From NCBI GenBank assembly GCA_036417435.1, contig CM070899.1:169165494-169229493 (forward strand): a DNA stretch of 64,000 nucleotides, read 5' to 3'. Shown here one piece after another: positions 61,691 through 64,000 of this stretch. The notes under the pieces were generated by a model. The model was not told the DNA's origin. It was given only the letters and a program-made list of their open reading frames with translations, and did no database searches. Every line of letters starts with the position of its first letter. Within the stretch, counting starts at the first letter, position 1. Position numbers and translations under genes: made by a program. This stretch comes from Inia geoffrensis (Eukaryota; Chordata; Mammalia; Artiodactyla; Iniidae).

Positions 61691-64000
61691 AAATAAAATC
61701 TGGTATTAAATGATTTCTAAGATTATATAGGTTCATTATATTCATACAGAATTCATCCTGAGATACCTATTGCAAATGTATTAGTTTAATCCTAAAAATA
61801 TTGAGGGACAGTGGCCAACAAAAGGGTACTCAGTTTTGTGACTAACATTTGGAAAGACTAGAAAAAATAATGGTCACAATATCCCAGCCTCCATTTGAAA
61901 TAGCACAGTTCTTTATAAATAATTCTTTTTTGGGGGCGGGGGGCGCTGTGGTGCATGGCTTATGGGATCTTAGCTCCCCGACCAGGAATCCTTTGTAGTG
62001 AAAGCAGAGTCCTAACCACTAGACCGCCAGGGAATTCCCTAATTCATTTTTCAAAGTATGTGCTTTATTGCCCAAAAAGATCAAACTTAATTTTTCAAAG
62101 AAGTCCTTCTCATTCATATGGTTTTCTATCATTGTTTACTTTCTTAGTGCAGGAAGTGTATCTTATTTAGCTTAGGATCACAAAGCCAACTAATTTCAGG
62201 AGGAAGGCAGAGAAAATACAGGCAGGCAGGAGAGTAGCCATGTCCACTGGAGAGCATCTCCTGAGGGCCTCAGACCACTGTTACCATGGAAATACAACCC
62301 AGTGTTACAGCTATTTTTCCCCAAAGGTGGAAATACAGCTTTTAATAATAAACCTTCAAAAAAGTACTAATAAACCTTCAACGTTTAAATACTGATACAC
62401 TAATAGGGCCAGCCAGTGAAAACATCCAGACTGCCAGTTCTCAAACTGACCGAATTTCCAAAGCATAGCCTTTGATATTTGCAGAGAACATAAACCGCAT
62501 TAGGGGATGTTCTAGGATTTAGGTGTCACTTCTGAACTGCACTCTTAGGAAAAGAAGGCAGAAAGGACAGGCAGGGGTTACAAATCTCTGTCCTCCATCA
62601 GCATTTGCGTAGCTTTATCAGTTGGCATGGGGAGTGGTTTTGCAAGAGTTGGAGGCTATTTGGAGACTAGTCTGTGTGCTTGAGCCTGTGCATTCTCTGT
62701 ATGCTTTGGCGTCTCTTGATTTTGATGAAGAGCAGTAACGAGGGCCTTGGGTGCTCAGGGAAGAGGATTACAGTCCCTGGAGAATCATGATGCCCCTGAT
62801 TAAAAATAAGGATTTAAGAGGCACAGGGGAAGCCTACTATTAGAGCAACTAGTTGGGGCTAAATTTTCATAGTATTCACAGGGAGAGTAGATTTCATCTA
62901 TACAGTTCTCTAGTTGCATGATTCTTTCCATTCTTTTTAGGAAGTACAATATAAAGATCTATTTTTGCTCATAAAAATATCTCTAGGTAAGACAGTGAAC
63001 CTGCAGACAAGCAAACTGTACTGCAGCCTTTTTGGCATTAGTCCCCTGATCTTATCTGGTTCTGAGGGGCCTGGCTAACCCCTGGTCCAGGGCTGGAAAC
63101 ATGACTTATGGGTAGCCAATGAGAACCATCCAGAGACATCTACACCAAAGAGGCAGTAATCCTGGAGCCTCTGAGGCTACAGAAGTCCACACAACAGCCA
63201 AGCTCAAGAGGTAAGAAAATGGCCGATGACACCAGTGGACCTTGAGGATTGGGGGCAGGGGAAGTTTGGGCATGGCATGAGCCAGAAACAGTCCATATTT
63301 TCCTTTAAAGAAGCTTGTATTGGGTTTCTGGTCCTTGCTAACTGTGCTGGCTACACTCACGGTTTAACACCCAGACAGTGCCCCAAACCATGTAAATCTT
63401 ATTACTATGGGTTTGGTTTTTAGGAACTTCAAGAACTTTTTGAAGTAAGGATAGGAAATGAGATTCTGAAGTATATACACGTGCTTGAGGGAAGGGCCCT
63501 GTATTTTCATTAGCCTCTGAACCTTGGTACGTGAATGAAATTGACCGTTTTTCATTACATAAGAGCTGGTCACCCTCCAGTAGTTAGATGGCTATAAGGA
63601 CACTAGCTAACTGGAAACATTTGCTTATTACAAATGTTATTCTCTTTTATATCCCCTTCTATGCAGATTAATTCCATATAGCAGATAATTAGGAGAGGCC
63701 AAGAAAGTCCCTATATAGGTCTGTCTTTTAAAAAAACTCTAATGCCGTAAACAGTTGTTTGCATACCTCACTACATATTTTTTAGTGGGGTTGGGAAGAG
63801 TTGACCTAATTGGAATTCAGGGCTATTTTCCTATGAAAGTACCGTATCTCCTGGATTAGAGTAGAAAAGTTAACAGCTGAGCTTTCTTTTTTAAAAGCTG
63901 GATTAAACATTACCTGCATTTATGTTGTTATTCTTTAATATTAGCTGTGGAGTCTAGCATTTAAATGAAGCCTATAATCTACCTGTAATTACAATTCCAA
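61691..64000. other. Intergenic, downstream of SEC61A2
   Basis: One antisense CHR-2 SINE; otherwise unique sequence. By synteny a convergent NUDT5 should follow, but I could not read its C-terminal exon on the minus strand here. Confidence 0.65.
61924..62039 (-). repeat. CHR-2-like SINE, with internal deletion
   Basis: Antisense; TTTTTTGGGGGCGGGGGGC to CCGCCAGGGAATTCCC. Missing the GGGATTGAACCC part of the usual body. TAATTC(T/A)TTTTT flanks. Confidence 0.88.

Noticed and set aside
62578..62760. Minus-strand peptide-like stretches, e.g. MPTDKATQMLMEDRDL before a stop
   Set aside because: Short, interrupted by another stop, and does not match NUDT5, the gene expected on this strand; not enough to call an exon.
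61691..64000. NUDT5 3' end expected by synteny
   Set aside because: I looked for the minus-strand C-terminal coding sequence of NUDT5 and did not find it; its exons probably lie beyond the window.

Overview
The window is mammalian nuclear DNA: split genes with GT-AG introns, a CpG-island promoter, L1 fragments, and about 37 tRNA-derived SINEs of the cetartiodactyl CHR type. The dense, little-diverged copies of the short subtype (GCGGTACGCGGGCC... read from the poly-T side) point to a toothed whale such as a dolphin or porpoise. That assignment is inference from repeats, not from a database match. No prokaryotic, CRISPR or viral gene content was recognised.

Left part (1 to about 28.26 kb, + strand): the last 12 coding exons and 3'UTR of DHTKD1, the E1 subunit of the mitochondrial 2-oxoadipate dehydrogenase complex (lysine, hydroxylysine and tryptophan breakdown). 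The exons join in frame with canonical splice sites to 591 codons plus TGA, about human residues 330 to the C-terminus. The first exons lie upstream of the window.

Middle (about 28.26-32.8 kb): intergenic DNA with a 5'-truncated sense L1, a processed RPL17 pseudogene with poly-A and target-site duplication, a TA/TG microsatellite and a CHR-2 SINE. It ends in a CpG island (about 32.8-33.56 kb) that is the promoter and first exon of the next gene.

Right part (33.28-61.7 kb, + strand): the complete coding sequence of SEC61A2, a Sec61 translocon alpha-subunit paralogue. Its 12 exons add up to exactly 476 codons plus TAA. A 3'UTR follows, with tandem AATAAA signals near 61.65 kb. DHTKD1 followed by SEC61A2 on the same strand is the order of human 10p14. 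The convergent NUDT5 expected next was not found in the last 2.3 kb.

The two genes do not form a pathway; they are neighbours by conserved synteny. Most of the window is intron filled with SINEs (strongly biased to the antisense orientation), L1 tails and old DNA transposons. No new biological system was found. The best leads are a 170-bp dispersed duplication flanking the last DHTKD1 exon, an unexplained 135-codon minus-strand open frame with a splice-acceptor-like edge in SEC61A2 intron 2, a triple target-site-like repeat around one SINE, and a consensus RFX X-box in the SEC61A2 promoter.
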